Source: Nereida sp965655635 (lineage in GTDB: Bacteria; Pseudomonadota; Alphaproteobacteria; Rhodobacterales; Rhodobacteraceae). From it: DNA of 27,503 nt. Positions within the stretch are counted from its first letter, which is position 1. Each line of letters opens with the position of its first letter. Location: contig NZ_CBFHHE010000027.1 in the NCBI RefSeq assembly GCF_965655635.1, positions 1 to 27,503 on the forward strand, written 5' to 3'. A model generated the notes under the pieces. That model was not told the origin of the DNA and ran no database searches. It saw nothing but the letters and a program-made list of their open reading frames with translations. A program made the position numbers and the translations under genes. This document shows, piece by piece, positions 8,041 to 15,690 of the stretch.

Positions 8041-8775
8041 ATGAAACGTTTGATTGTTCTTGCTCCACTGGCTTTGCTGTTGTCGGGCTGTTCTGGAAAT
8101 TGGGGGTGGTATGTAGTGGACCCCCGCACTGCCAATGGGCTTGCCAACCTAAAATTCATGGCGACCGGTGCCTACAACACCATTTTGATGTCACTGACCG
8201 CCATTCTTATTTCGGTTGTGGTTGGGCTTTTGATTGCGCTGCCAGGGTTGTCTAGCAAGCGCCGCTACCGCGCGATTAACCGAACATATGTCGAGGTGGT
8301 GCGCGCGGTGCCGATTCTAGTTCTGATCCTTTGGGTGTACTACGGCCTGCCTCAACTTACGGGCCTGACACTGAATGTGTTCTGGGCCGGTGTACTGGCA
8401 CTTGCCATGTCTGACAGTGCATTTCAGGCCGAAATTTTCCGCGCGGGCATTCAGTCAATCAGCCGTGGCCAATATGAGGCGGCGCAGTCTATTTCACTGA
8501 ACTACCGCGACACTATGCGCTTTGTCATCTTGCCCCAAGCGATCCGCCGTATCCTGCCTGCACTGGGCAACCAGCTGGTCTATATGCTCAAAATGTCATC
8601 GCTGGTGTCGGTGATCGGAATGCAAGAATTAACCCGCAAAGCGAACGAATTGGTGGTCTCCGAGTACCGACCCCTCGAGATTTATACTATTTTGGTGTTG
8701 GAATATTTGGTTCTTATCCTCATTGTATCTGCAGGCGTCCGTTGGCTTGAACGGCATATGAAAGCGGCGGACTAA
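8041..8775 (+). CDS. Amino acid ABC transporter permease
   Basis: This 244-residue inner-membrane permease of the HisM/GlnP group has about five membrane segments. The ATPase-docking EAA loop reads EIFRAGIQSISRGQYEAAQSISL. A PQAIRRILPALGNQLVYMLKMSSLVSVIG stretch follows, which is family-typical. An unusual N-terminus reads MKRLIVLAPLALLLSGCSGNWGWYV. It has a charged start, a hydrophobic core and a perfect lipobox LLSGC with Cys17, so this integral membrane protein may be processed and lipidated. Only one permease gene is present, implying a homodimer. The stop is 2 bases before the next start. Confidence 0.92.
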   Translation: MKRLIVLAPLALLLSGCSGNWGWYVVDPRTANGLANLKFMATGAYNTILMSLTAILISVVVGLLIALPGLSSKRRYRAINRTYVEVVRAVPILVLILWVYYGLPQLTGLTLNVFWAGVLALAMSDSAFQAEIFRAGIQSISRGQYEAAQSISLNYRDTMRFVILPQAIRRILPALGNQLVYMLKMSSLVSVIGMQELTRKANELVVSEYRPLEIYTILVLEYLVLILIVSAGVRWLERHMKAAD

Positions 8776-8777
8776 AT

Positions 8778-10142
8778 ATGCAAAAAGATGATCTGACGAC
8801 CGGCCCGATCTCGGGTCACTTTCGTGCGCTTGCGGTTCCGGCGGCCTTCGGGATGTTGTTCGCCACCCTTTATAACGTGGTTGATGTTTATTTCGCAGGC
8901 ATGTTGGGCACCGAGGCACAGGCCGGTTTGGCCGTTGGGTATCAGGCATTTTTCATCATGATGGCCGTGGGGTTTGGCCTTGGATCGGCGCTCAGCGCAC
9001 TTGTAAGTAACGCAAAGGGACGCAAGGACGGCACCTCGTCGCGCAGGCTGGCGGCCCAAGGGATTAGCTTTGGTTTGATCGCAACGGCCTTGCTGATGTG
9101 TATCGGCGCGTTTTCTGGCCCGTTTTTGATTGCGCTTGTCTCGGAGGAGGGCGCCTACCGAGATGCGGCCTTGGGGTATTTCAATTGGTTGCTGTTCGCG
9201 CTGCCTGCGTTTTTGCTAGCCTATGGTACGAACGGTATTTTGCAATCCCACGGTGATACGGTTTCGATGCAGCGCGGATTGATGGTGGCGTTCGTGGCGA
9301 ACATCGGACTGAACCCATTGTTCATTTTCGGCATTCCCGGCATATGGGGCGGTATGGGTTTCAACGGTATCGCGGCGGCTACGATCCTGTCGCAGACTGG
9401 CGTAATGATCTGGATTTTCTCGCGGGTGTTCGCACTAGAGATGATGCAGGGTGTGCCCCGTGATGCGTTCATCCCCACATGGGCCAGCTTCCGTGAAATC
9501 TTTGCGCAAATGCTACCGACCACCACGGCGCTTGTGGTGATGTTTGTCTCTGGCTTTGTTGTACAATTCGCCCTTAAGGGATTTGGCGGCGAGGCTATCG
9601 CGGCATACGGGGTCGGCCTTCGGATTGAGCAAATTTTGCTGTTGCCGGTACTGGGTATGACCGGCGCGCTTTTACCCATTGCAGGACAAAACTTTGGCGC
9701 GGGTGAGCATGACCGCGTTCGCGAAGCCCTGCGCTTTTGCTGGAAGGTTGGCTTTGTGATGGCCGCTATCGCGTTGCCGTCATTATGGTTTGGCGGGCAT
9801 TTTGCCATGGGGCTCTTTACGGATGATCCGGCGGTCATCGAGATCGGGGCAAGCTATCTGCATGTCGATGCGATCCTGTTCCCCGTTTACATGATGCTCT
9901 TTTCAATCAACTCAATCCTACAAGCACTCAAGAAACCAATCTGGACTCTGTGGATCAGCATCTACCGCCAAGGTTTGGGCGTGGGCCTGTTCATCTGGGT
10001 TTTTGTAAGCCCCGCAGGCTTTGACGTGATTGGCGTCTGGCTGGGTATCGCCATGGCAGTAGCAACCGGTTGGCTGCTGGCCATGTTCGTTGCGGGACGC
10101 GTTGCAGAGCGTGAGATGGGTGGCTTGCTGCGCGCAAGCTGA
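8778..10142 (+). CDS. MATE family multidrug/metabolite exporter
   Basis: This 454-residue membrane protein has the 12-segment MATE layout. Two related halves show PAAFGMLFATLYNVVDVYFAGMLG near residues 20-43 and the matching MTGALLPIAGQNFGAGEHDRV near 292-312. MATE proteins export drugs or metabolites in exchange for protons or sodium. The ATG lies 2 bases after the permease stop, so it is almost certainly translated from the same mRNA as the ABC importer. Whether it exports a product of the imported compound is speculation. Its TGA stop at 10140-10142 directly abuts the stop of convergent mipZ, with no base between them and no terminator hairpin. Confidence 0.93.
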   Translation: MQKDDLTTGPISGHFRALAVPAAFGMLFATLYNVVDVYFAGMLGTEAQAGLAVGYQAFFIMMAVGFGLGSALSALVSNAKGRKDGTSSRRLAAQGISFGLIATALLMCIGAFSGPFLIALVSEEGAYRDAALGYFNWLLFALPAFLLAYGTNGILQSHGDTVSMQRGLMVAFVANIGLNPLFIFGIPGIWGGMGFNGIAAATILSQTGVMIWIFSRVFALEMMQGVPRDAFIPTWASFREIFAQMLPTTTALVVMFVSGFVVQFALKGFGGEAIAAYGVGLRIEQILLLPVLGMTGALLPIAGQNFGAGEHDRVREALRFCWKVGFVMAAIALPSLWFGGHFAMGLFTDDPAVIEIGASYLHVDAILFPVYMMLFSINSILQALKKPIWTLWISIYRQGLGVGLFIWVFVSPAGFDVIGVWLGIAMAVATGWLLAMFVAGRVAEREMGGLLRAS

Positions 10143-10952
10143 TCAGAAGCTGACTTTCACGTTTGGCAGATCAAGGGCTTTGATCAATTCGCGCAGCTCG
10201 TTACGGGCGGCAACGTTTGAGATATTCATCCCCTTTACGCCAATATCGCGTAGATCAAGTAGGGTCAGCCCCCGTGGAAATAGCTCACGGAAAATAACCC
10301 GTTCGTTAAAGCCGGTTGCTGTCCGAAAACCGATCCGCTTTGCGAGCTTCCCAATGGCGGCTTCCATCTTCTGTTTATTTACCATGTTCTGCCCGCCCAT
10401 ACGGTTGCGCACAACGATCCAATCAATAGGTGTTAGGCCTGCTTTGGCGCGCAACTGACGCGCGGCCCATACCATTTCGGAATACACTGAAGGGCCTGTG
10501 ATGTTGGTGCCTTCTGTGTCGACGCGGGCCAACAAGTCAAAGTCGACAAAGCTATCGTTTAGGGGCGTGATCAGGGTATCTGCAAGAGAGTGCGCCACTT
10601 GGCTTAACCGTGTGTGAGAGCCGGGGCAGTCGATCAATACAAAGTCATTGTCCGCATCAAGTGCAGCAACACCAGCCGTTAGGCGGGCATCATAAATGTT
10701 TTCGCCCTCCGCCAACGTCGATTGGTCCAGCTCGGGCAAATCTAGGTAAGTCGGCGTGGGCAGTTCAAGACCTTCGGCACTCAGAAAAGTCTGGCGGTTC
10801 GTAATGTAGCGCCCCAGCGTTTTTTGGCGCAGGTCCAAATCAAGGCACCCGACACGGCGGCCCATTCGCGACAGGGCTGTGGCTACGTGCATGGAAACCG
10901 TGGATTTTCCCGCGCCGCCTTTTTCATTTCCTACAACGATAATATGCGCCAT
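10143..10952 (-). CDS. mipZ: Division plane positioning ATPase MipZ
   Basis: This ParA/MinD-superfamily ATPase forms polar gradients and inhibits FtsZ assembly so that division occurs mid-cell in alphaproteobacteria. The deviant Walker A reads VVGNEKGGAGKST, with Lys11 and Lys16. CLDLDLRQKTLGRYITNR matches the MipZ-specific DLDLRQ...R block, and DFVLIDCPG is Walker B. The 269-residue length fits. The start at 10952 is chosen because homology begins at MAHIIVVGNEKGG and aaaggg lies about 8 bases ahead. A longer frame would add 55 unrelated residues. The gene sits downstream of rpmE on the same strand but after a terminator, so it probably has its own promoter. Confidence 0.93.
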   Translation of the reverse strand: MAHIIVVGNEKGGAGKSTVSMHVATALSRMGRRVGCLDLDLRQKTLGRYITNRQTFLSAEGLELPTPTYLDLPELDQSTLAEGENIYDARLTAGVAALDADNDFVLIDCPGSHTRLSQVAHSLADTLITPLNDSFVDFDLLARVDTEGTNITGPSVYSEMVWAARQLRAKAGLTPIDWIVVRNRMGGQNMVNKQKMEAAIGKLAKRIGFRTATGFNERVIFRELFPRGLTLLDLRDIGVKGMNISNVAARNELRELIKALDLPNVKVSF

Positions 10953-11074
10953 GTATTCGGCCCTTTGATCTATCTGCTCGCATCCGCAAAGATACTTTTG
11001 AGCGACTATATGTGGCGTTGAGACCCAATGAAAGCATAACCGCGCACCATTGGTAAAACTGCAATCAACCAACG

Positions 11075-11106
11075 AAAAACGCCGCCCCAGATAAGGAGCG
11101 GCGTTT
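11075..11106 (-). terminator. rpmE terminator
   Basis: The stem AAACGCCGC/GCGGCGTTT (11077-11085 and 11098-11106) is followed on the minus strand by a T run (plus-strand A run at 11075-11079). It lies 29 bases after the rpmE stop and probably ends the rplS-rpmE transcript. Confidence 0.85.
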
Positions 11107-11134
11107 GAATTCAACACACAAATCTGTGGCGGGT

Positions 11135-11356
11135 TTAGAAGCCCAAGCCAGCGTATTTGTTTTTGAACTTGGATACGCGACCACCGGTATCCATCAGCTT
11201 TGTGTTACCACCAGTCCATGCTGGGTGTGCGGATGGGTCGATGTCCAAAGCGATCTGGTCGCCTTCGGAACCCCAAGTGGATTTCATTTCAACGATATCA
11301 CCGTTTGTCATTTTGACTTTGATGATGTGGTAGTCAGGGTGGGTATCTTTTCTCAT
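11135..11356 (-). CDS. rpmE: 50S ribosomal protein L31
   Basis: The 73 residues begin RKDTHPDYHIIKVKMTNGD and end with the hallmark WTGGNTKLMDTGGRVSKFKNKYAGLGF. The zinc-binding cysteines of the C+ L31 type are absent, which is usual in alphaproteobacteria. It binds the large subunit near the central protuberance and bridges the subunits. The ribosome binding site aaggag overlaps the stop of rplS 12 bases upstream, so the two are probably cotranslated. Confidence 0.97.
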   Translation of the reverse strand: MRKDTHPDYHIIKVKMTNGDIVEMKSTWGSEGDQIALDIDPSAHPAWTGGNTKLMDTGGRVSKFKNKYAGLGF

Positions 11357-11368
11357 GACATCCGCTCC

Positions 11369-11743
11369 TTAAGATTTCTTGGGACGGTAGTTTGTTTGCT
11401 CAGCGATACGAGCAGACTTACCGCGACGCTCACGAAGATAGTACAGTTTCGCGCGACGTACACGGCCACGACGTACTACTGTGATGCTGTCAATGTTAGT
11501 GGAGTGCAGCGGAAATACGCGCTCAACACCTTCACCGAAGGAGATTTTGCGAACAGTGAACGATCCGGCAATGCCTTCACCGTTCTTGCGCGCAATGCAA
11601 ACGCCTTCGTAGTTTTGCACACGGCTGCGTGTGCCTTCGGTTACTTTGTAACCAACGCGGATGGTGTCACCCGCTTTAAAGTCGGGAAGCTCGTTCCCAA
11701 GGGCCGCAACTTGTTCGGCCTCCAGTTCAGCGATCAGGTTCAT
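11369..11743 (-). CDS. rplS: 50S ribosomal protein L19
   Basis: The 124-residue protein has the L19 core: DFKAGDTIRVGYKVTEGTRSRVQNYEGVCIARKN, then RVFPLHSTNIDSITVVRRG and RAKLYYLRERRGK. It sits at the 30S-50S interface. A good aggag lies 5 bases before the start. In most bacteria rplS directly follows trmD. Here the plus-strand rsgA separates them, so rplS must be driven from its own promoter in the 393-base region to its right. Confidence 0.97.
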   Translation of the reverse strand: MNLIAELEAEQVAALGNELPDFKAGDTIRVGYKVTEGTRSRVQNYEGVCIARKNGEGIAGSFTVRKISFGEGVERVFPLHSTNIDSITVVRRGRVRRAKLYYLRERRGKSARIAEQTNYRPKKS

Positions 11744-12136
11744 GATCGTCTCCTATGTTGCTCACGGTTTGCCCGCGATGGTGTGGCGCAGCCTCAGAGC
11801 TCTCGGGTGTCGTTCGGGTCCGCCGTGGCGCCCGCCAGAGGTTAGGTCACTATTCCTTGTGTGCCGCACCAGTTCCCTAAGTCGCGATACCCGTTGCCGA
11901 AACACCAAAGGGTCATATGCGCAAGTTCACCAATACAAGCGGTGTCCGAATCCGCTAACGCGGTAAGACTTGGGCCGTATAAGGCCTTTCGTCGGTTCGT
12001 GACAACCCCTTGTGTGCCACGCTTGGCATTCATTTCAAGGATTGTTCGGTGCTTTGGCGGCTCATGTAAATAACTGGTAAACTCTGCACATGTCGCCTAT
12101 TTGTACCGCCTATGTTGAACACCACCTTTGCCCTTC
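11744..12136. other. 393-base intergenic region between divergent rplS and rsgA
   Basis: No convincing gene is seen. The region must hold promoters for rplS (minus) and rsgA (plus). Two small hairpins occur (CCGC-taac-GCGG near 11952-11963 and GGCC-N6-GGCC near 11974-11987). An imperfect direct repeat of about 25 bases is present at 11840-11865 and 11994-12018, sharing the 11-mer CCTTGTGTGCC. A 63-codon minus frame spans the repeat but has biased, unrecognisable sequence and no good start. It may include a long 5' leader of rplS. Confidence 0.5.
11840..12018. repeat. Diverged direct repeat pair near rplS
   Basis: Copies at 11840-11865 and 11994-12018 both begin GGTT, share scattered bases and end in the identical CCTTGTGTGCC (11855-11865 and 12008-12018). 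They lie about 153 bases apart. Function is unknown; they could be footprints of an insertion or a duplicated regulatory site. Confidence 0.4.
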
Positions 12137-13231
12137 ATGCCCGCGTCTGAGCGCTCTAACATGGTCGATGCGCCTGACGCTGTCGATGCGCCATTGGCGC
12201 GCCTCGGCTGGACCCCTTTCTTTGAGGCGCAGCTTGGTGGTTTGTCATCAAGTATTCCCGACTTTCCCGCGGCCGCACAGCCCACGCGGGTCACAGCGGT
12301 GCACCGTAATACGCTTCGGGTGATTGGTGGCCATGTTGATCTAACGATTCCGCACGCTTTTGAGGCGACCGTTGGTGATTGGCTGATGCTTGATCCAGAG
12401 ACGAATAAAGCCTGTGCGCGGCTTGAACGCAGCAGTCTCATTAAACGCAAAGCCGCGGGACGGATCACCTACACCCAATCTATCGCGGCCAACATCGATA
12501 CGGTGTTTATTGTGTCTTCGTGCAATGCTGATTTCAACGTTGCACGCCTTGAGCGTTACGTGGCGTTGGCGTTTGAGGCGGACACAACGCCCGTCATTAT
12601 CCTGACCAAAGCAGATTTAAGCGACGACCCTGATGAATATGTGGCGCAGGCCCAAACCATTTCCGATCGCGTCGCAGTTCTAGCCATTGATGTGCGCAAC
12701 ACAGACCCATCCGATGCGTTGGCCCCGTGGGTACAGCTGGGCCAGACGATTGCGTTCTTAGGGTCATCCGGAGTGGGTAAGTCCACACTGGTGAACGCAC
12801 TTTCGGGACAGATAAAAGCGGCGACCCAAGGTATTCGCGACGATGACGCAAAGGGGCGCCACACCACGACCCACCGCGAGTTGCACCAGCTGCCAAATGG
12901 ATGCGCAATTCTGGACACACCGGGCATGCGTGAGTTGCAACTGACGGACGCGGCTTCCGGTATCAAGGATGTTTTTGCCGATCTGATCGAGGTCGCTGCG
13001 CAATGTAAATTCTCAGATTGTGCTCATCAGTCTGAACCGAAGTGCGCCATCAAAGCAGGTATCGCAGACGGCAACGTTGATCCCGCGCGTGTTGAGCGTT
13101 GGCAAAAGCTACAAGATGAAGATGCGCATAATTCAGAAGCTGCAACCCAAACTGCGGCCCACCGCAAGGCTCGTGACAAATCACTGGGAAAGACGATTAA
13201 GGGCCTTCAAAAAGGTAACCGCAAGAAATAG
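12137..13231 (+). CDS. rsgA: Ribosome small subunit-dependent GTPase RsgA
   Basis: This circularly permuted GTPase checks late 30S maturation. The permuted motif order is clear: G4 TKAD (157-160) precedes G1 GSSGVGKST (209-217) and G3 DTPG (260-263). An OB-fold lies before them (about 45-95). A C-terminal zinc knuckle has Cys290, Cys295, His297 and Cys303 (CKFSDCAHQSEPKC). The tail is lysine/arginine rich. The 364-residue length is normal. The start is uncertain: ATG 12137 is used, a TTG lies at 12128 and another ATG at 12161, and none has a strong ribosome binding site. It runs against the surrounding ribosomal block, and its stop is 3 bases from the stop of trmD with no terminator hairpin. 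Confidence 0.93.
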   Translation: MPASERSNMVDAPDAVDAPLARLGWTPFFEAQLGGLSSSIPDFPAAAQPTRVTAVHRNTLRVIGGHVDLTIPHAFEATVGDWLMLDPETNKACARLERSSLIKRKAAGRITYTQSIAANIDTVFIVSSCNADFNVARLERYVALAFEADTTPVIILTKADLSDDPDEYVAQAQTISDRVAVLAIDVRNTDPSDALAPWVQLGQTIAFLGSSGVGKSTLVNALSGQIKAATQGIRDDDAKGRHTTTHRELHQLPNGCAILDTPGMRELQLTDAASGIKDVFADLIEVAAQCKFSDCAHQSEPKCAIKAGIADGNVDPARVERWQKLQDEDAHNSEAATQTAAHRKARDKSLGKTIKGLQKGNRKK

Positions 13232-13234
13232 GGC

Positions 13235-14065
13235 CTAATCCTTTTTGAGGTGCGCTTGCCAAAGATCAGGTCGGCGCTCTTGGGTGATGTGTTCAGATTG
13301 TTGCTGACGCCACTGGTCGATCTTTTTGTGGTTTCCACTGGTCAGAACATCAGGGATGCTCATGCCCTCCCATTCGGCTGGACGGGTGTATTGCGGGTGC
13401 TCCAAAAGCCCATTTGAAAAGCTTTCCTCAACGGTGCTGTCGGCGTTTCCAAGAACACCCGGCAACAACCGTACCGTGGCATCCAAAATCATTTGAGCGG
13501 CCAGCTCACCACCCGTGAGCACGAAATCCCCAAGGCTAACCTCCATGATGTCAAAGCGCTCAAGAACGCGCTCATCCACCCCTTCAAACCGACCACAAAG
13601 CAGTGTCACACCGTTTTCGCGCGCGAGAGCTTGGGCCATGCCTTGGTCAAACTTTTTCCCGCGAGGGCTGAGGTAAATCATCGGATGCCGTGCGCCGCGG
13701 TGCGCAGTTGCAAGGGCGTTGCCCACCACATCCGCGCGCATCACCATGCCTGCACCACCGCCCGACGGCGTGTCATCAACATTTTTGTGCCGGCCTTCCC
13801 CAAATGTGCGAAGGTCTGTGGTTTCTAACTGCCACACACCGTCTTTAAGGGCTTTGCCGGTCAGACTTTCGCCTAAAATACCGGGGAAAGCTTGGGGCAA
13901 AAGGGTCACCACACGCGCATCCCATGCTCGGGCCAAGCGTGGCTTTTCGGTCAGCAACTCGCGCGGTTTGAGTGACGCGGAAATAGACTTGCGCCCCACG
14001 GAGCGTTCTTCGCGGACAGGCTTTGTGGGAGTTTCAGCAGACGGGGTTTGCGGCGCGTCAGTCAT
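13235..14065 (-). CDS. trmD: tRNA (guanine37-N1)-methyltransferase TrmD
   Basis: It methylates G37 next to the anticodon with S-adenosylmethionine and so prevents frameshifting. The trefoil-knot SPOUT fold is recognised by YLSPRGKKFDQ, LLCGRFEGVDERVLE and SLGDFVLTGGELAAQMILDATVRLLPGVLGN. The 276-residue length includes about 48 extra N-terminal residues before the usual start region (DARVVTLLPQAFPGIL). They include GRKSISASLKPRELL, which is also common in Rhodobacterales. The start has gagg 7 bases ahead. It belongs to the ffh-rpsP-rimM-trmD block, and rimM lies 72 bases upstream. Confidence 0.97.
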   Translation of the reverse strand: MTDAPQTPSAETPTKPVREERSVGRKSISASLKPRELLTEKPRLARAWDARVVTLLPQAFPGILGESLTGKALKDGVWQLETTDLRTFGEGRHKNVDDTPSGGGAGMVMRADVVGNALATAHRGARHPMIYLSPRGKKFDQGMAQALARENGVTLLCGRFEGVDERVLERFDIMEVSLGDFVLTGGELAAQMILDATVRLLPGVLGNADSTVEESFSNGLLEHPQYTRPAEWEGMSIPDVLTSGNHKKIDQWRQQQSEHITQERRPDLWQAHLKKD

Positions 14066-14137
14066 GGGATGTCCTCTTTCAGCGCGCCTGTAGTGCGGTG
14101 AGTTGTGACTGTGAGTGTCGTTGATACCGTAGGGCGT

Positions 14138-14650
14138 TCAAAAGAGACCTTCGGGTGGGTCAATAATCACGCGTCCGCCCGCGACGTCTACTGTTGGAAC
14201 GGCAGCTTTGGTGAAAGGTACCAACACTGTGTCTTTCAACTTGGGGCCTTGGACTTCAAGCAAATCGCCCGCACCGTGATCCATGACGTGCTTAACGGTG
14301 CCAAGCTCGGTTCCGCCAGTGTCAAACACCGCCAGACCGATCAGATCGGCGTAGTAGAACTCATCATCGTCTGCTTGGGGAAGCTGCTCACGGGTGGCGA
14401 ACAGATCAATACCTCGAAGCGCGTCCGCATCTTCTTTAGTCACGACGCCCTCAATTTGCGCTGCAAAGCCGTTCTTGATTTGCTGAACCAGAACCATCTC
14501 GATGCTGAGCGTGCCGCTTTCGTCTGTCAGCGCATAGCCGAAGATGTCAGGTGCAAAGCTGCAAAATGATTTGATGCGGACGTCACCCTGTACTCCGAAT
14601 GCACCGGCGATTGTGCCTACCAAAACCTTGTCGGAGGTGTTCTGGGTCAT
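14138..14650 (-). CDS. rimM: Ribosome maturation factor RimM
   Basis: The 170-residue protein has an N-terminal RimM domain (VLVGTIAGAFGVQGDVRIKSF, residues 9-29) and a C-terminal PRC barrel (DEFYYADLIGLAVFDTGGTELGTVKHVMDHGAGDLLEV, about 96-133). It assists assembly of the 30S head around S19. Its ATG at 14650 overlaps the stop of a 46-codon gene as ATGA, so its translation is probably coupled to that small gene. Confidence 0.96.
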   Translation of the reverse strand: MTQNTSDKVLVGTIAGAFGVQGDVRIKSFCSFAPDIFGYALTDESGTLSIEMVLVQQIKNGFAAQIEGVVTKEDADALRGIDLFATREQLPQADDDEFYYADLIGLAVFDTGGTELGTVKHVMDHGAGDLLEVQGPKLKDTVLVPFTKAAVPTVDVAGGRVIIDPPEGLF

Positions 14651-14787
14651 TGAGGTATCTCACAAATTGAGTTGCGTATGGTGCCACCTGCATTTTTGCA
14701 GGCTTCTGATGTGTTGCCCATCTGATAAACGATCCCTGCCAGAAAAGCAGCACCAACAAACATGATTAAGCGCATCAATTTGAACAT
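14647..14787 (-). CDS. Small single-membrane-segment protein upstream of rimM
   Basis: This 46-residue reading frame is followed on the minus strand directly by rimM, and its TGA overlaps the rimM ATG (ATGA). Residues 1-22 (MFKLMRLIMFVGAAFLAGIVYQ) form one hydrophobic segment with a charged N-terminus. The tail is short and polar: NTSEACKNAGGTIRNSICEIPQ, with cysteines at 30 and 42 and a CxxxGGT pattern. This looks like a membrane-anchored or exported microprotein with a possible disulfide. Similar short proteins with a C-x-x-x-GG-x(n)-C tail exist in Rhodobacterales as uncharacterised proteins, by recollection. An aggaaaagg stretch lies upstream of the start. Function is unknown. Coupling to rimM makes it credible as a gene despite its size. 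Confidence 0.7.
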   Translation of the reverse strand: MFKLMRLIMFVGAAFLAGIVYQMGNTSEACKNAGGTIRNSICEIPQ

Positions 14788-14973
14788 GGCGGCTCAAACC
14801 TTTTCCTATGGTGTGTCTAGATTGGTGGACGACGGTGCAATTGCGGTGTTCAGACAGCGTCTACTGCAGTTCCAAGCCTTTGGTAATTTTGCCCCCGCGA
14901 GGACAAAGCTAACGAGCGTTTATATGAGCCCAAAAACCTTGCCATCCGTGCGGGGACAAAACTGACAAAAGAC
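14788..14973. other. 186-base spacer between rpsP and the small gene
   Basis: No gene is seen. A short hairpin on the minus strand (TTTGTCC/GGGCAAA around 14890-14909) lacks a T run. The spacer is long for this block and may contain a promoter for the small gene-rimM-trmD part or an RNA-processing site. Confidence 0.35.
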
Positions 14974-15372
14974 TTACTCTTCTGCTGCAGCCGCTTCTTC
15001 AGCCGGTGCTTCTTCAGCCGGTGCGTTTGCCGCGTCAGCCGCTTTCGCTGCTTTTTCTTCTGCACGTTCCTGCGCTTTTTTGCCTGGAATGGCTTTCTTC
15101 ATGTTGGCGCGCTCTTTCTTTTCGAGAACACCAGCAGCTTCGAGGAAACGGCTTACACGGTCAGTTGGCTGTGCGCCTTCGCCCAGCCAGTACTGCACGC
15201 GCTCCATGTCCAGCTTCACGCGCTCTTCGCTATCTTTAGGAAGGAGCGGGTTGTATGTGCCGAGCTTCTCGATGAAGCGGCCGTCACGTGCCATGCGGCT
15301 GTCAGCTGCTACGACACGGTAAAAAGGGCGTTTCTTAGAGCCACCACGGGCCAAACGGATTTTCATAGCCAT
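14974..15372 (-). CDS. rpsP: 30S ribosomal protein S16
   Basis: The 132-residue protein starts with the standard S16 sequence MAMKIRLARGGSKKRPFYRVV and contains FIEKLGTYNPL and VQYWLGEGAQPTDRV. The core ends near residue 85. After it comes a lysine/glutamate/alanine-rich tail of about 45 residues (ending AEEAPAEEAAAAEE), an extension common in this order and probably disordered. aaagga lies just ahead of the start. It lies 21 bases after the chorismate mutase gene. Confidence 0.97.
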   Translation of the reverse strand: MAMKIRLARGGSKKRPFYRVVAADSRMARDGRFIEKLGTYNPLLPKDSEERVKLDMERVQYWLGEGAQPTDRVSRFLEAAGVLEKKERANMKKAIPGKKAQERAEEKAAKAADAANAPAEEAPAEEAAAAEE

Positions 15373-15393
15373 GAGATTAATTCCTTTGATGGG

Positions 15394-15690
15394 TTATGAT
15401 TGGTGTTTTTGGTGATGCTGAATGACTTCAGCGATGATGAAGTTGAGAAACTTCTTGGCAAATTCAGGGTCCAGATCGGCCCTGCCTGCCAAATCTTCTA
15501 ACCGTGCGATCTGATGCGCCTCGCGCGTGGGATCGGACGGGGGAAGGTCGTGTTCGGCTTTGAGTTTCCCCACTGCCTGTGTGTGCTTGAAGCGCTCTCC
15601 TAGGGTGTACACAAGGATCGCATCCAAGCGGTCAATACTCGCGCGGTGCTCTGCCAAAACGGCGGCGGCTTTAGTTACTGCATCAGTCAA
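15394..15690 (-). CDS. Chorismate mutase, AroQ type
   Basis: This small all-helical enzyme converts chorismate to prephenate for phenylalanine and tyrosine synthesis. RASIDRLDAILVYTLGERFKHTQAVGKLKAEHDLPPSDPTRE carries the conserved Arg, Asp, Lys pattern of AroQ active sites, and FLNFIIAEVIQHHQ closes the helical bundle. I chose the TTG at 15690 as start, giving 98 residues. It has aaagga 7 bases ahead, and the family sequence begins there (TDAVTKAAAVLAEHR). An upstream ATG at 15735 would add 15 residues that overlap the GNAT gene. The start overlaps the end of that gene (TTGACTGA), which implies coupling. Confidence 0.88.
   Translation of the reverse strand: MTDAVTKAAAVLAEHRASIDRLDAILVYTLGERFKHTQAVGKLKAEHDLPPSDPTREAHQIARLEDLAGRADLDPEFAKKFLNFIIAEVIQHHQKHQS

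Noticed and set aside
11842..12033. 63-codon minus-strand frame upstream of rplS
   Set aside because: Composition is unlike a protein, it has no ribosome binding site, and its internal similarity is explained by the DNA direct repeat.
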